64,000 bases of DNA from Modestobacter sp. VKM Ac-2977 (GCF_026968045.1 NZ_JAPVBQ010000004.1:363587-427586), one strand, 5' to 3'. Counted from the first letter of the stretch, positions 32,709 to 42,323 are shown. Program-made: numbers and translations. The notes: generated by a model from the letters alone, not told the origin.

Positions 32709-35387
32709 TCAGCCGACGACCTGCTTGCACCCCAGCAGGGGGTTGGTCGTGCCGTGGCCGGAGTCGATCGCGTAGGCGCAGAGCTGGTGGCGGCCCGCGG
32801 GTACGGCGACGGTCGCCCAGTAGCCGTGCGCCGCACCCGCCGCCGGGTACGCCGCGGCGACGTCCGGCCGGTCGCCGGTGGCGGTGACGGCGCCGGCCCA
32901 ACCGCCGTCGAGGTAGAGGTGCACCTCGGTGGGCGCGGCGCCCCGGTCCGGGTCCCAGGCCCAACCACCGGCCCGCGTGGTGCCGCCCGAGCCGTCGATC
33001 CAGTCGAGGCTGCCCACGGGGTTCCACGACACGGCGTCGACGGCGACCGGCAGGCACCCCAGCGACGGGTTGTTCGCGCCGTGCCCGACGTTGATGGCGT
33101 AGGAGCAGACCGTGTGCGCGCCCGGCGGTACGTCGACCGCCGCGCTGAAGCCGTGCGCGTCCCCGGCGCCGGGGAAGATCCGCCCGACGTCGGGCCGCGA
33201 GCCTCCGGCGGTGGTCTCCCCGGCGTACTCGCCGTCCACGTAGAGGTGGACGAGGACGGGCCGTGCGGCGGTGTCCAGGTCGAGCGCCCACCCGGACACC
33301 TCGGCACGGTGGCCGCGGACCGCCACCGAGTCGGCGCGACCCTGCGGGTCCCACAACGCCGGTGCCACGGTGACCGTGCTGCAGCCGAGCTTGGTGTTGT
33401 CGGTACCGGCGTTCTCGTTGATCGCGAAGAGGCAGACCGTGTGGGGGCCGGGCGCCGACACCGTGGTCGACCAGGTGAAGCCGTGGGCCGGGCCGGCCGC
33501 CGGGTAGGCCGCGCCGACGTCGGGCCGGACGCCCTTGGCGACCAGCAGACCACCCCAGCCGTCGTCGACGTAGACGTGCACGTCGAGGGGGGTGGTGAGC
33601 GCATCGGGGTCGATCGCCCAGCCCTGGGCCGAGATCGTGCGCCCGGTGACACTGACGAACTCGACGTTGCCGAAGGGGACGGTCGGCGGCGGCGCGGAGG
33701 GTGCGGTGGCGGTCATCACCTTGCACGCCATCCACGTGTTCAGGCCCGAGGGAGCGGCGTTGACGGCGACGGCGCAGACGTTGTGCCGGCCCCGGGACAG
33801 CGTGTAGGTGCCCTGGAAGCCGTGCCCCGGCCCTGCCCCGGGCACCGCGGCGGCCACATCGGGACGGTTCTGCGAGGCGGGGAGGTGCACCCCGGTGTTG
33901 CCGTCGACCAGGATGGCCAGGTCGATGACGCCCGCCGGGTAGTCCGGGTCGAGGACCCAGCCGCTCACCGAGACGGTCGACCCCTTGAGGGAGAACTCCT
34001 CGAGGTTGCCGACGGGACTGCCACCGGGCAGCGAGACCATGCGCTGCGTGACGAGGGCACGGATCTGGCCCATCCGGTTGTAGGCGTAGACACCCGGGCA
34101 GGCGGTCAGGCCGACGTCCCGGTGCGCGAAGACCGTCGGCAGGGTGACCTGGTCACCCGCCTTGTACCGGGACGTGCTCCCGCCGCCGGCGGTCAGCGTG
34201 GTCTGCCCGTTGGGGTCCACCCCGTACATGCCGAGCTTCCAGGCGATCACGGCGGCGACCGAGTCCAGCATCGCCTGCGGGGTGTCGACCTCGGCGTAGT
34301 TGCCCAGCATCGAGACACCGAAGGTGCCGGTGTTGAAGCCGCCGGCGTGCGCGCCGACGACCGTCGAGCTCAGCCCGCCGTAACGACCCTCGAAGATGCG
34401 GCCGAACTTGTCGACGATGACGTTGTAACCGATGTCGCCCCAGCCGCGGGTCTTCGCGTGGTACGCGTAGATGGACCGCATCATGGCCGGCACCTGCTCA
34501 GCGCTGTACCCGTTGCCGTCGGCGGTGTGGTGGATCGTCGCGGCCTTGAGGGTCGACGCGTACTCGGCACCCCAGGTGCGGATCGACTCGTCGGCACCCC
34601 ACTGGCTCCGGGTGACCACGTCCGGCATGACCGTCCCGGCCTGCGCCTCATCCGTGGCACCACTCTCGGGGAGCGCGTCGGCCTCGCTCGTCCCCGGGTC
34701 GAGCAGCGCGACGCTGACGTCCTCGGGGACCGCGCCCCCGGCACCCTGCACGATGACCTCGACGCCGCGGGCCGGACCGGTCCAGTAGGGCGCCGTGCCA
34801 CCACGGACGTCGTTGTCCTCGGTCTCGGCCGTGGCCGTCTGCTCGATGTCGTCGGGCTCGAGCGTGGTCCAGGAGCCCCAGGCCCCGTCCTCGTCGCGGA
34901 CCCGGACGCGGGTCACGACGTCGGTGACCGCTGGGTCCTGACGCCAGGTGATGCCCACGGAGGAGAAGGAGTCGGTCTCCGGGAGGGAGACGGTCAGCGC
35001 CGGGACGCCGGACAGCTCGGCGCCGGAGTCGGGGACCGCGCCGGCCTCGGTGGGCTCTGTCCCGGTCGGCTCGGCCTCGGTCGGCTCGACCTCGGTCGGC
35101 TCGGTGGACTCGGTGGGCTCGGCGGGCTCGGCGGCAGTGGGATCTGCCGTCTCGCGCGGCGGAACCGTGGCGGTGGCCTCGGCCTCGGTGACCCCGCCGG
35201 GCTGCACCTCCCCGTCGGTGGCCACGACCGCGTCCTCTGCGGGATCCGTGACCGACCCGAGCGCCACCTCGTCGATCGAGGTCTCCACCGGTCGGACGTC
35301 GGGTCCCGGAGATGCGTACACGGGCAGCACGAGCAGCGTGGCGGTGACGGTGACGAAGGCGAGGGAGCCCGTGATGAGCCGACGCAC
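32709..35387 (-). CDS. Secreted N-acetylmuramoyl-L-alanine amidase (PGRP type) with four C-terminal surface modules
   Basis: The 892-residue protein has a signal peptide (about 1-30), an acidic Thr/Glu/Pro stretch (about 75-120), a beta-rich middle region, and a PGRP/amidase-2 domain at about 250-450. The domain shows RSQWGAD, the IHHTADGN zinc-ligand His, IGYNVIVDKFGRIFEGR, GAHAGGFN, and HRDVGLTACPG with the second His and the Cys ligand, so it should be catalytically competent in cutting the peptide from muramic acid. Four surface modules follow from residue 458. GTG at 35387 was chosen over the longer frame because of GGAGG seven bases upstream. Confidence 0.87.
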   Translation of the reverse strand: MRRLITGSLAFVTVTATLLVLPVYASPGPDVRPVETSIDEVALGSVTDPAEDAVVATDGEVQPGGVTEAEATATVPPRETADPTAAEPAEPTESTEPTEVEPTEAEPTGTEPTEAGAVPDSGAELSGVPALTVSLPETDSFSSVGITWRQDPAVTDVVTRVRVRDEDGAWGSWTTLEPDDIEQTATAETEDNDVRGGTAPYWTGPARGVEVIVQGAGGAVPEDVSVALLDPGTSEADALPESGATDEAQAGTVMPDVVTRSQWGADESIRTWGAEYASTLKAATIHHTADGNGYSAEQVPAMMRSIYAYHAKTRGWGDIGYNVIVDKFGRIFEGRYGGLSSTVVGAHAGGFNTGTFGVSMLGNYAEVDTPQAMLDSVAAVIAWKLGMYGVDPNGQTTLTAGGGSTSRYKAGDQVTLPTVFAHRDVGLTACPGVYAYNRMGQIRALVTQRMVSLPGGSPVGNLEEFSLKGSTVSVSGWVLDPDYPAGVIDLAILVDGNTGVHLPASQNRPDVAAAVPGAGPGHGFQGTYTLSRGRHNVCAVAVNAAPSGLNTWMACKVMTATAPSAPPPTVPFGNVEFVSVTGRTISAQGWAIDPDALTTPLDVHVYVDDGWGGLLVAKGVRPDVGAAYPAAGPAHGFTWSTTVSAPGPHTVCLFAINENAGTDNTKLGCSTVTVAPALWDPQGRADSVAVRGHRAEVSGWALDLDTAARPVLVHLYVDGEYAGETTAGGSRPDVGRIFPGAGDAHGFSAAVDVPPGAHTVCSYAINVGHGANNPSLGCLPVAVDAVSWNPVGSLDWIDGSGGTTRAGGWAWDPDRGAAPTEVHLYLDGGWAGAVTATGDRPDVAAAYPAAGAAHGYWATVAVPAGRHQLCAYAIDSGHGTTNPLLGCKQVVG
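32712..34016 (-). repeat. Four tandem copies of the GW-DP/Cys module
   Basis: Units begin PVGNLE, PFGNVE, PQGRAD and PVGSLD. Copies two to four keep both cysteines in the VCxxAIN...LGC arrangement. Copy one is the most divergent (AVAVNAAPSGLNTWMACK) and lacks HVYVDG, reading DLAILVDG. Confidence 0.87.
35040..35145 (-). repeat. Low-complexity Thr-Glu-Pro coding repeat in the amidase
   Basis: Short imperfect tandem units encode repeated TEPTE(V/A)EPT-like residues between signal peptide and amidase domain. This is an acidic, probably extended stalk, and a site where unit number could vary between strains. Confidence 0.6.
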
Positions 35388-35545
35388 GAAGATGCCTCCG
35401 GTGGACGAGGGGGACGGCCTGCGATCGCGCAGGCCGTTCCCTCTCTCATCGGCACCCGGACGGCCCAGATGAAGCCATCCACCTGACGAAAACGAGGCGA
35501 GATGATCGGACACCCATCACCGTCACCAGCGCGTCGCGGTGGCGG

Positions 35546-36427
35546 TCAGCCTCGGAAGCCCTCCTGCATCGCCAGGTGCAGCGCCTCCCGCCAGGGCCGT
35601 GGCGCGGCCAGACCCGTGGCGGTCCACGCCGACCCGTCGAGCACGGAGTAGGCCGGCCGCGGCGCCGGCCGCGGGAAGGCGTCGGTGGTGGTGGGCAGGA
35701 CGCGCGCGGGGTCCGCCCCCAGCTCCTCGAAGACGGCCTGCGCCAGGCCGTGCCAGCTGGTCTGCCCGCTGTTGGTGTGGTGCAGCACGGGCGGCACGGC
35801 GTCGCCCCGCTCGCCCAGCTCGACGAGACCCGCAGCCAGGTCGGCCGACCAGGTGGGTGAGCCGACCTGGTCGTCGACGACCGAGAGCGTCTCGCGCTGA
35901 CCCTCCAGCTTGGTCATCGTGCGCACGAAGTTCCCCCCGTGCCGGCCGTACACCCAGGCGGTACGCACGACGGTGGCATCTCCACCGACCGCCGCGACCG
36001 CCTGCTCACCGGCCAGCTTGGTACGGCCGTACGCCGAGCGCGGGGCCGTGGGTGCGTCCACCGGGTAGGGCTCGGTCGCCGAGCCGTCGAAGACGTAGTC
36101 CGTCGACACGTGGACCAGCCGCCCGTGGCCGGCCATCTCCTCGGCCAGCCAACCGGGCGCGGAACCGTTCACCACGGCGGCCGTGGCCTCGTCGTCCTCG
36201 GCGGCGTCGACCGCCGTGTAGGCGGCAGCGTTGAGGAGGACGGCTCGGTACCCGTCCGAGCGGGCCAGCCAGTCCCGGACCCCCGCCCGGACCGCGGTCT
36301 CGTCGGTGAGGTCGAGCTCTGCCCGTCCGACGGCCGTCACCCGGTCACCCGGTCGTCCGGACAGCACCTCGAGCAGGTCGTGGCCCAGTTGCCCGCGGGC
36401 CCCGGTGACCAGCCAGGCGGTGCTCAT
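35546..36427 (-). CDS. rmlD: dTDP-4-dehydrorhamnose reductase
   Basis: This 293-residue enzyme makes dTDP-L-rhamnose in the last pathway step. It has the Rossmann GARGQLGHDL loop, the VLLNAAAYTAVDAAE stretch, VSTDYVFDG and the SAYGRTKLAGE Tyr/Lys catalytic pair. ATG at 36427 gives the canonical N terminus and overlaps the rmlB stop (ATGA), so rmlB-rmlD form an operon. It corresponds to Rv3266c, though here it is separated from wbbL by 22 kb. Confidence 0.95.
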   Translation of the reverse strand: MSTAWLVTGARGQLGHDLLEVLSGRPGDRVTAVGRAELDLTDETAVRAGVRDWLARSDGYRAVLLNAAAYTAVDAAEDDEATAAVVNGSAPGWLAEEMAGHGRLVHVSTDYVFDGSATEPYPVDAPTAPRSAYGRTKLAGEQAVAAVGGDATVVRTAWVYGRHGGNFVRTMTKLEGQRETLSVVDDQVGSPTWSADLAAGLVELGERGDAVPPVLHHTNSGQTSWHGLAQAVFEELGADPARVLPTTTDAFPRPAPRPAYSVLDGSAWTATGLAAPRPWREALHLAMQEGFRG

Positions 36428-37419
36428 GAACGCGCGGTCGCCGCGGCCGCCTTGAGCGGCTCCCACCAGGCGCGGTTGTCCCGGTACCACTGCACGGTGA
36501 GGGCGAGCCCGTCCTCGAAGGACATCCGGGGGGCGTAGCCGAGCGCGCCGGTCTTCGAGTAGTCGACCGAGTAGCGCAGGTCGTGCCCGCCACCGCGCGG
36601 GTCGACGATGTGCTCGACGTGGCTCCAGTCCCGCCCGGTCGCCTCCAGCAGCTTCTCGGTGAGCTCACGGTTGGACAGCTCGCGGCCGCCGCCGATGTTG
36701 TAGTACTCGCCGGGCGCGCCCTTCTCCAACACCAGCTGGATGCCACGGCAGTGGTCGTCGACGAACAGCCAGTCGCGGACGTTCGCACCCTCGCCGTACA
36801 GCGGCACCGTGTGCCCGTCGAGCAGGTTGGTGACGAAGAGCGGGATGACCTTCTCCGGGAAGTGGTACGGCCCGTAGTTGTTGCTGCACCGGGTGATGGA
36901 GATGTTCATCCCGTAGGTCTTGGCGTACGCGCGGGCGATGAGGTCGCTGCCGGCCTTGGACGCCGAGTACGGGGAGTTCGGCTCCAGGATGTGGTCCTCG
37001 ACCCAGGAGCCCTCGTCGATCGAGCCGTAGACCTCGTCGGTGGAGACGTGCACGACCCGCCCGACCTCGGCGCGCAGCGCGGACTCGAAGACCTGCTGGG
37101 AGCCCAGCACGTTGGTGAGCACGAAGTCGGCGGCGCCGGTGATCGACCGGTCGACGTGCGACTCGGCGGCGAAGTGGACGACCGCGTCGTGGCCGGGCAG
37201 GGCTGCGTCGAGGTCCTCGGCCGAGCAGATGTCGCCCTGCACGAACCGGTACCGCGGGTTCTCCGCCACCGGAGCGAGGTTCGCGAGGTTCCCGGCGTAG
37301 GTCAGCTTGTCGAAGACCGTCACCTCGGCGTCCTCGAAGCCGGGGTAACCGCCGGAGAGCATGGTCCGCACGTAGTGCGAGCCGATGAAGCCGGCGCCGC
37401 CGGTGACCAGGATGCGCAT
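36424..37419 (-). CDS. rmlB: dTDP-glucose 4,6-dehydratase
   Basis: The 331-residue extended SDR converts dTDP-glucose to dTDP-4-keto-6-deoxyglucose. TGGAGFIGSHYVRT, VVHFAAESHVDRS, VSTDEVYGS, the catalytic SPYSASKAGSD and TRCSNNYGPYHFPEK are all diagnostic. ATG at 37419 has an AAGGGC-type ribosome site ten bases upstream. It leads the rmlBD operon and is divergent from the LCP gene over 170 bases. Confidence 0.96.
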   Translation of the reverse strand: MRILVTGGAGFIGSHYVRTMLSGGYPGFEDAEVTVFDKLTYAGNLANLAPVAENPRYRFVQGDICSAEDLDAALPGHDAVVHFAAESHVDRSITGAADFVLTNVLGSQQVFESALRAEVGRVVHVSTDEVYGSIDEGSWVEDHILEPNSPYSASKAGSDLIARAYAKTYGMNISITRCSNNYGPYHFPEKVIPLFVTNLLDGHTVPLYGEGANVRDWLFVDDHCRGIQLVLEKGAPGEYYNIGGGRELSNRELTEKLLEATGRDWSHVEHIVDPRGGGHDLRYSVDYSKTGALGYAPRMSFEDGLALTVQWYRDNRAWWEPLKAAAATARS

Positions 37420-37589
37420 CTGAGAAGAGCCCTTCGAGTGACTGGGCGGACAGGTGATGCTGAGCAGTCTCGCAGAACTGCGTCGCTGCCCGGCGTGGAC
37501 GGGTTCTGCACGTATCGTCGCCCGCACTCCGCCGCGAGACCTGAGGCGCGCTGAACGACCGAGGCCGGCGCCGCTACGTGAGGACATCT

Positions 37590-39122
37590 GTGAGCTACCA
37601 CGACGACCGCACCGGGGCCTCCCGCCCGCTGCCGCCCCGGCTGGACCCGCGCGCCGGCCGCCCCTCGCGACACTCCGGCTCCGGGGACCCGGCCGGTTCC
37701 GGCCACCGCCGACTCGCCGCCGGCGCCCGGGTGGTCGCCGGCCTGCTCTCCCTGGTCCTGCTGGGCACCAGCGGGTGGGGCTGGTACCTCGGCCGCGTCG
37801 CCGACGCCAGCGTCAACCGCACGAACGCCATCCCCACCTCGGGCAACGAGCAGACCGTGGACAGCGGCGAGGCGATGAACCTGTTGCTCGTCGGCAACGA
37901 CAGCCGCGCAGGCGCCACGGAGGAGGAACTGGCCTTGCTCAACACCGAGGCCAACGCCGGGCTGAACACCGACACCATGATCCTGGCGCACGTCCCGGCC
38001 GACGGGTCCGCAGCGTCGTTCGTCTCCTTCCCGCGCGACTCCTACGTGGAGATCCCGGGCTACGGCTGGGACAAGCTGAACGCTGCTTACGCCTACGGGA
38101 GCATGGAGGCGCCGGACGGCGCTTCCGACGCCGCGGTGCAGGCGGCCGGTGCGCAGCTGCTGATCCAGACGCTCAGCTCGCTGACCGGCCTGCGGATCGA
38201 CCACTACGCCGAGGTCGACCTGCTGGGCTTCTTCCAGCTCTCCACCGTCGTCGGCGGCGTGGAGGTCAACCTCTGCGAACCGGCCAAGGACAGCTACTCC
38301 GGCATCGACCTCCCGGCGGGGGTGCAGACGATCAGCGGCGAGCAGGCGCTGGCCTTCGTGCGTCAGCGGCACAACATCGGGAACACCAGCAGCGACTTCG
38401 ACCGGATCAAGCGCCAGCAGGTGTTCATCGCGGGCATGATCCGCAAGATGCTCAGCGACAACGTGCTGCTGGACCTGGGCAAGCAGCGCGAGCTGGTCCA
38501 GGCTGCCGCCGACGCGCTGACCGTCGACCAGAACCTCGACCTGCTCCGGCTGGCACAGCAGATGCAGTCGATCACCCCGGACAGCATCGAGTTCCAGACC
38601 GTCCCCTTCGTCGGGACCGACCGGGACGAGCAGGACCGCTCGATCATCCGTCTCGAGGACGAGGACACGCTGCACGCCTTCTTCGCCGAGCTCAACGCGG
38701 AGCCCGAGCCCGAGCCCGCGGCGGAGGCGGCGTCACCCGAGGCCGCAGCGGTCGTCAGCCCGACCGACGTGGACGTGGAGGTCTACAACGGCTCCGGCAT
38801 CTCCGGGCTGGCCGGCAGCGCCGGCGACGAGCTGACGGCGGCCGGCTTCCAGGTCACCGGGACGGCGAACGCCGACTCGATGGACTACGAGGTCACCGAG
38901 ATCCGGCACGCCACCGGGGACGAGGCGCTGGCGGCGGCGCTGGCCGCCCAGGTCCCTGGTGCGGTCACCAAGGTCGTCGACGACGCGGCCAGCGGCACCG
39001 TCCAGCTGGTGCTCGGCTCCGACTTCAACGGCGTGGGACAGGCCGTGACCGCCGCTCCCCCGGCACCGGTGACGGAGAGCGCGGACGCCCGGACGGCCGC
39101 CGACACCGGGTGCATCAACTGA
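37590..39122 (+). CDS. LytR-CpsA-Psr (LCP) family phosphotransferase with LytR_C domain
   Basis: The 510-residue protein has a cytoplasmic N terminus, one membrane helix (about 48-70), an LCP domain (about 90-350) with LLVGNDSRAG, TDTMILAHV, VSFPRDSYVEIPGYG, and FVRQRHNIGNTSSDFDRIKRQQ, and a C-terminal LytR_C domain (VEVYNGSGISGLAGSAGDEL). LCP enzymes move lipid-linked glycans onto peptidoglycan. The GTG at 37590 is preferred over GTG at 37578 because GAGG then lies about eight bases upstream. It is the positional match of Rv3267, which helps attach arabinogalactan in mycobacteria. It is the likely ligase for polymers made nearby. Confidence 0.9.
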   Translation: MSYHDDRTGASRPLPPRLDPRAGRPSRHSGSGDPAGSGHRRLAAGARVVAGLLSLVLLGTSGWGWYLGRVADASVNRTNAIPTSGNEQTVDSGEAMNLLLVGNDSRAGATEEELALLNTEANAGLNTDTMILAHVPADGSAASFVSFPRDSYVEIPGYGWDKLNAAYAYGSMEAPDGASDAAVQAAGAQLLIQTLSSLTGLRIDHYAEVDLLGFFQLSTVVGGVEVNLCEPAKDSYSGIDLPAGVQTISGEQALAFVRQRHNIGNTSSDFDRIKRQQVFIAGMIRKMLSDNVLLDLGKQRELVQAAADALTVDQNLDLLRLAQQMQSITPDSIEFQTVPFVGTDRDEQDRSIIRLEDEDTLHAFFAELNAEPEPEPAAEAASPEAAAVVSPTDVDVEVYNGSGISGLAGSAGDELTAAGFQVTGTANADSMDYEVTEIRHATGDEALAAALAAQVPGAVTKVVDDAASGTVQLVLGSDFNGVGQAVTAAPPAPVTESADARTAADTGCIN

Positions 39123-39913
39123 TGCCCGCCACCCCCGCGGACCTGCTCGCCGCCGCGCTCCGACGAGACGCTGCCGCCCCGCTGATCACCTTCTACGACG
39201 ACGTCTCCGGTGAGCGCACCGAGCTGTCGGCCACCACCCTGGCCAACTGGGTGGCCAAGACCGCCAACCTGCTGCAGGAGGAGTTCGACGTCGGCCCGGG
39301 CAGCACCGTCGGCCTGGCCCTGCCGGTGCACTGGCAGACCGCCGCGGTCCTGCTCGGGGCCTGGAGCTGCGGGGCGGCGGTGTGGGAGACCGCCGCCGAG
39401 GACGACGACCGGCTCACCGACGCCGACGTCGTCCTCGCCGACGCCGACCGGCTGCCCGCCCTGGAGGAGCTGGGCCTCGACGAGCTGCTGGGCCTGTCCC
39501 TGCACCCACTCGGCATGGGCATGACCGGGTACACCGGCCCAGCCCGGGACTTCGCGCTCGAGGTCCGCAGCCAGGGCGACGTCTTCGCCCCCTGGCAAGC
39601 GGTCGACCCCGCGGGGGTCGGTCTGGTGCTCGGCGGGGGGCAGCTGAGCCTGTCCGCCCTGGTCGAGACGGCGACCGAGCTGGCCGGCCGGCTGGGCATG
39701 GCCGCCGGTGACCGGGTGCTGGTCGACCAGCAGGCAGCGACCGAGGCCGGGCCGGTGGCCTGGCTGCTGGCACCGCTGGCGGCCGGGGCCTCGCTGGTGC
39801 TCTGCCGCGCGGCCGCACCGTCCGGCCTGCTCCGTCGCGCGGAGACCGAGCGGGTCACCGCTACGCTCGGGGTGGAGCTCGACGGGATCCGCGAGCTGGG
39901 CCGCCCCGCCTGA
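39122..39913 (+). CDS. TIGR03089 family protein
   Basis: This 263-residue protein resembles the N-terminal part of acyl-CoA synthetase/ANL enzymes (LITFYDDVSGERTELSATTLANWVAKTANLLQ, then VALP and GDRVLV-type segments) but is too short for catalysis and lacks the AMP-binding P-loop TSGTTG. The family is known only from actinobacteria with unknown function. Its ATG overlaps the LCP stop by one base (TGATG), the same arrangement expected for Rv3267-Rv3268. It may be a structural or regulatory relative of the ANL fold. Confidence 0.82.
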   Translation: MPATPADLLAAALRRDAAAPLITFYDDVSGERTELSATTLANWVAKTANLLQEEFDVGPGSTVGLALPVHWQTAAVLLGAWSCGAAVWETAAEDDDRLTDADVVLADADRLPALEELGLDELLGLSLHPLGMGMTGYTGPARDFALEVRSQGDVFAPWQAVDPAGVGLVLGGGQLSLSALVETATELAGRLGMAAGDRVLVDQQAATEAGPVAWLLAPLAAGASLVLCRAAAPSGLLRRAETERVTATLGVELDGIRELGRPA

Positions 39914-39954
39914 CGCACCGCCTGCCCAGCCCTCGAACGGACGGTGGTCAGCGC

Positions 39955-40746
39955 ATGGACAAGGTCGTCGCGAGCGCACGGGAGGCCGTGGCCGACATCC
40001 CCGACGGGGCCACCCTGTCGGTCGGCGGGTTCGGGTTGTGCGGGGTGCCGGTGGCGCTGATCGACGCGCTGCTGGAGCAGGGCGCGTCGGGCCTGACGAC
40101 CATCTCGAACAACTGCGGGGTCGACGACCAGGCGCTCGGGGTGCTGCTCTACGCCGGGCGGATCGCCAAGACGATCAGCTCGTTCGTGGGCGGCAACAAG
40201 GAGCTGGCCCGGCTGTACCTGTCCGGCGAGCTGGAGGTCGAGCTGACCCCGCAGGGGTCGCTGGCCGAGCGGCTGCGCGCCGGGGGCACCGGCATCCCCG
40301 CGTTCTACACCCCCACCGGGGTGGGCACCCTGGTGGCCGACGGTGGCATCCCGGTGCGCTACGACGCCGAGGGCACCGTGGTGGCCACCAGCGAGCCCAA
40401 GGAGGTCCGGCGGTTCGGCGACCAGGACTTCGTGCTGGAGACCGCGCTGACCGCCGACTACGGCCTGGTGCGCGCAGCGGTCGGCGACCGGCACGGCAAC
40501 CTGGTCTTCCACGAGTCGGCCCGCAACTTCAACCCGCTGTGCGGGATGGCCGCGACCGTCACCATCGCCGAGGTCGAGGAGCTGGTCGAGCCCGGCGAGA
40601 TCCTGCCCGAGTCGGTGCACCTGCCCGGGGTGTTCGTCCAGCGCGTCGTGGTCGTGGGCCCGGAGGGGAAGCGGATCGAGCGGCGCACCACCCGACCCCG
40701 CCCCGGCGCCGCCGCGGCCACCGGCACCGAGACCACGGAGGCCTGA
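39955..40746 (+). CDS. 3-oxoacid CoA-transferase, subunit A
   Basis: This 263-residue alpha subunit pairs with the next gene to transfer CoA from succinyl-CoA to a 3-oxoacid such as acetoacetate. Visible motifs are [32 protein letters not shown] and [11 protein letters not shown]. Arg/Ala-rich residues form a C-terminal tail of about 25 residues beyond the usual end. It is one base upstream of subunit B start region (TGAGATG), so they are co-translated. The pair is not part of the mycobacterial order around it. Confidence 0.92.
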   Translation: MDKVVASAREAVADIPDGATLSVGGFGLCGVPVALIDALLEQGASGLTTISNNCGVDDQALGVLLYAGRIAKTISSFVGGNKELARLYLSGELEVELTPQGSLAERLRAGGTGIPAFYTPTGVGTLVADGGIPVRYDAEGTVVATSEPKEVRRFGDQDFVLETALTADYGLVRAAVGDRHGNLVFHESARNFNPLCGMAATVTIAEVEELVEPGEILPESVHLPGVFVQRVVVVGPEGKRIERRTTRPRPGAAAATGTETTEA

Positions 40747-40747
40747 G

Positions 40748-41416
40748 ATGGCACTGTCCCGCGACCAGCTGGCCGCCCGGGTCGCCCTGGACCTGCACGA
40801 CGGCCAGTACGTGAACCTCGGCATCGGCATGCCCACCCTGGTGCCCAACCACATCCCCGACGGGGTGCACGTGGTGCTGCAGAGCGAGAACGGCGTGCTC
40901 GGGGTCGGCCCCTACCCCTTCGAGGGCGAGGAGGACGCCGACCTGATCAACGCCGGCAAGGAGACCATCACGATCCTGCCCGGGGCGAGTTTCTTCGACT
41001 CCTCGCTGTCCTTCGGCATGATCCGCGGGCACCACATCGACGTCGCCGTCCTGGGCGCGATGCAGGTGAACGTCCGCGGTGACCTGGCCAACTGGCTGAT
41101 CCCCGGGAAGATGGTCAACGGGATGGGCGGGGCGATGGACCTCGTCCACGGCGCCCGCGAGGTGATCGTGATGATGGAGCACGTCGCCCGCGACGGCTCC
41201 CCCAAGATCGTCGAGGAGTGCTCCCTGCCGCTGACCGGCAAGGGCTGCGTCGACCGCGTCATCACCGACCTGGCCGTCATCGACGTCACCGACACCGGGC
41301 TGGTGCTCCGCGAGACCGCCCCCGGCGTCACCGTCGACGAGGTCGTCGCCGCCACCGGCGCGCCCCTGCAGGTCGACGGCGAGGTGCCCACCATGGCCCT
41401 GTCTGCCACCGTGTGA
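40748..41416 (+). CDS. 3-oxoacid CoA-transferase, subunit B
   Basis: The 222-residue beta subunit has [18 protein letters not shown], then the catalytic glutamate in [11 protein letters not shown] that forms the enzyme-CoA thioester, and [19 protein letters not shown]. Length and motifs match subunit B. A hairpin at 41424-41474 may end the operon. Confidence 0.93.
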   Translation: MALSRDQLAARVALDLHDGQYVNLGIGMPTLVPNHIPDGVHVVLQSENGVLGVGPYPFEGEEDADLINAGKETITILPGASFFDSSLSFGMIRGHHIDVAVLGAMQVNVRGDLANWLIPGKMVNGMGGAMDLVHGAREVIVMMEHVARDGSPKIVEECSLPLTGKGCVDRVITDLAVIDVTDTGLVLRETAPGVTVDEVVAATGAPLQVDGEVPTMALSATV

Positions 41417-41423
41417 GAAAGGA

Positions 41424-41474
41424 CCCCCCTGCCCCCCACGCCTCGCATGCTCGGCGCGGGCCCCTGCAGGGGGG
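41424..41474 (+). terminator. Possible terminator after the CoA-transferase genes
   Basis: CCCCCCTGC (41424-41432) pairs with GCAGGGGGG (41466-41474) across a 33-base loop; the region before the second arm also folds on itself. No U-run is present. Confidence 0.4.
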
Positions 41475-41501
41475 CCGTGCACGGTCCAGGAACGAGAGCT
41501 G

Positions 41502-42323
41502 ATGACCTTCTCCGTCATCGCCCGGGACGCCGCGACGGGTGACCTGGGCATCGCGGTCTCCTCCTGCATCCTGGCCGTCGGCCGGGCCGTGCCCACGGTC
41601 AGGCCGGGGGTCGGGGTGATCGCGGTCCAGGCGCGCAGCCGCCGGGGCCTGGGCGCTGCCCTGCTGGCCGGCCTGGCCGACGGCGCCTCGCCGCAGGACC
41701 TGGTCCGCCGGGCCGCCCACGCCGCCGAGGACGCCGACCGCCAGATCGCCGTCCTCGACCCGACCGGCCGGGTGGCCGCCGACACCGGGCCGGGCTCGTT
41801 GCCCACCAGCGGGCACGTGCTGGGCGACGGGTTCAGCGTGCAGGGCAACATGCTGACCTCGCCCGACGTCCTGCCGGCGATGGCACAGGCGTTCACCGCC
41901 ACCGGCGGGGCGCTGGCCGACCGGCTGATCGCGGCGCTGACCGCCGGCCAGGACGCCGGCGGTGACCTGCGCGGCCGGCAGTCCGCCGCGCTGCAGGTGG
42001 TCAGCGGCACCCCGGCCAGCGAGGACGACGACGGCGTCCGGGTGGACCTGCGGGTCGACGACTCCGGGGACCCGGTCGCCCAGCTGCGGATGCTGCGCAA
42101 CCTGCAGCGCGCCTACGACGAGCGCGACTACGAGACCCTCGCCGTCTTCGCGCCGGAGGGAGCCCGGGACCTGTACGCCGCACTGGCCGCCTCCCGGCGG
42201 GGGGACCGGGCCGCGGCCCGCAGCGCGCTGGAGGCGGTGCGCACCCGGCCGGGGTGGTCGACGTGGCTGGCCTCGATGGCCGGTGACGCGCGGCTGTCCG
42301 CGGTGTCCCGGTTGCTCGACTGA
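41502..42323 (+). CDS. DUF1028 domain-containing protein
   Basis: This 273-residue protein has the DUF1028 N-terminal Ntn-hydrolase-like fold: TFSVIARDAATGDLGIAVSSC, VGRAVPTVRPGVGVIAVQA, and VQGNMLTSPDV. The C-terminal ~90 residues are helical (LRNLQRAYDERDYETLAVF) and resemble a peptidoglycan-binding-like tail of longer members. The function of the family is not settled. The ATG at 41502 follows a weak GAGAGC site. No coupling with the next gene is seen. Confidence 0.85.
   Translation: MTFSVIARDAATGDLGIAVSSCILAVGRAVPTVRPGVGVIAVQARSRRGLGAALLAGLADGASPQDLVRRAAHAAEDADRQIAVLDPTGRVAADTGPGSLPTSGHVLGDGFSVQGNMLTSPDVLPAMAQAFTATGGALADRLIAALTAGQDAGGDLRGRQSAALQVVSGTPASEDDDGVRVDLRVDDSGDPVAQLRMLRNLQRAYDERDYETLAVFAPEGARDLYAALAASRRGDRAAARSALEAVRTRPGWSTWLASMAGDARLSAVSRLLD

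Noticed and set aside
29695..34016. Tandem DNA periodicity considered as CRISPR or satellite
   Set aside because: Units are ~315 bases, diverged, in frame and encode protein modules, so they are coding repeats.
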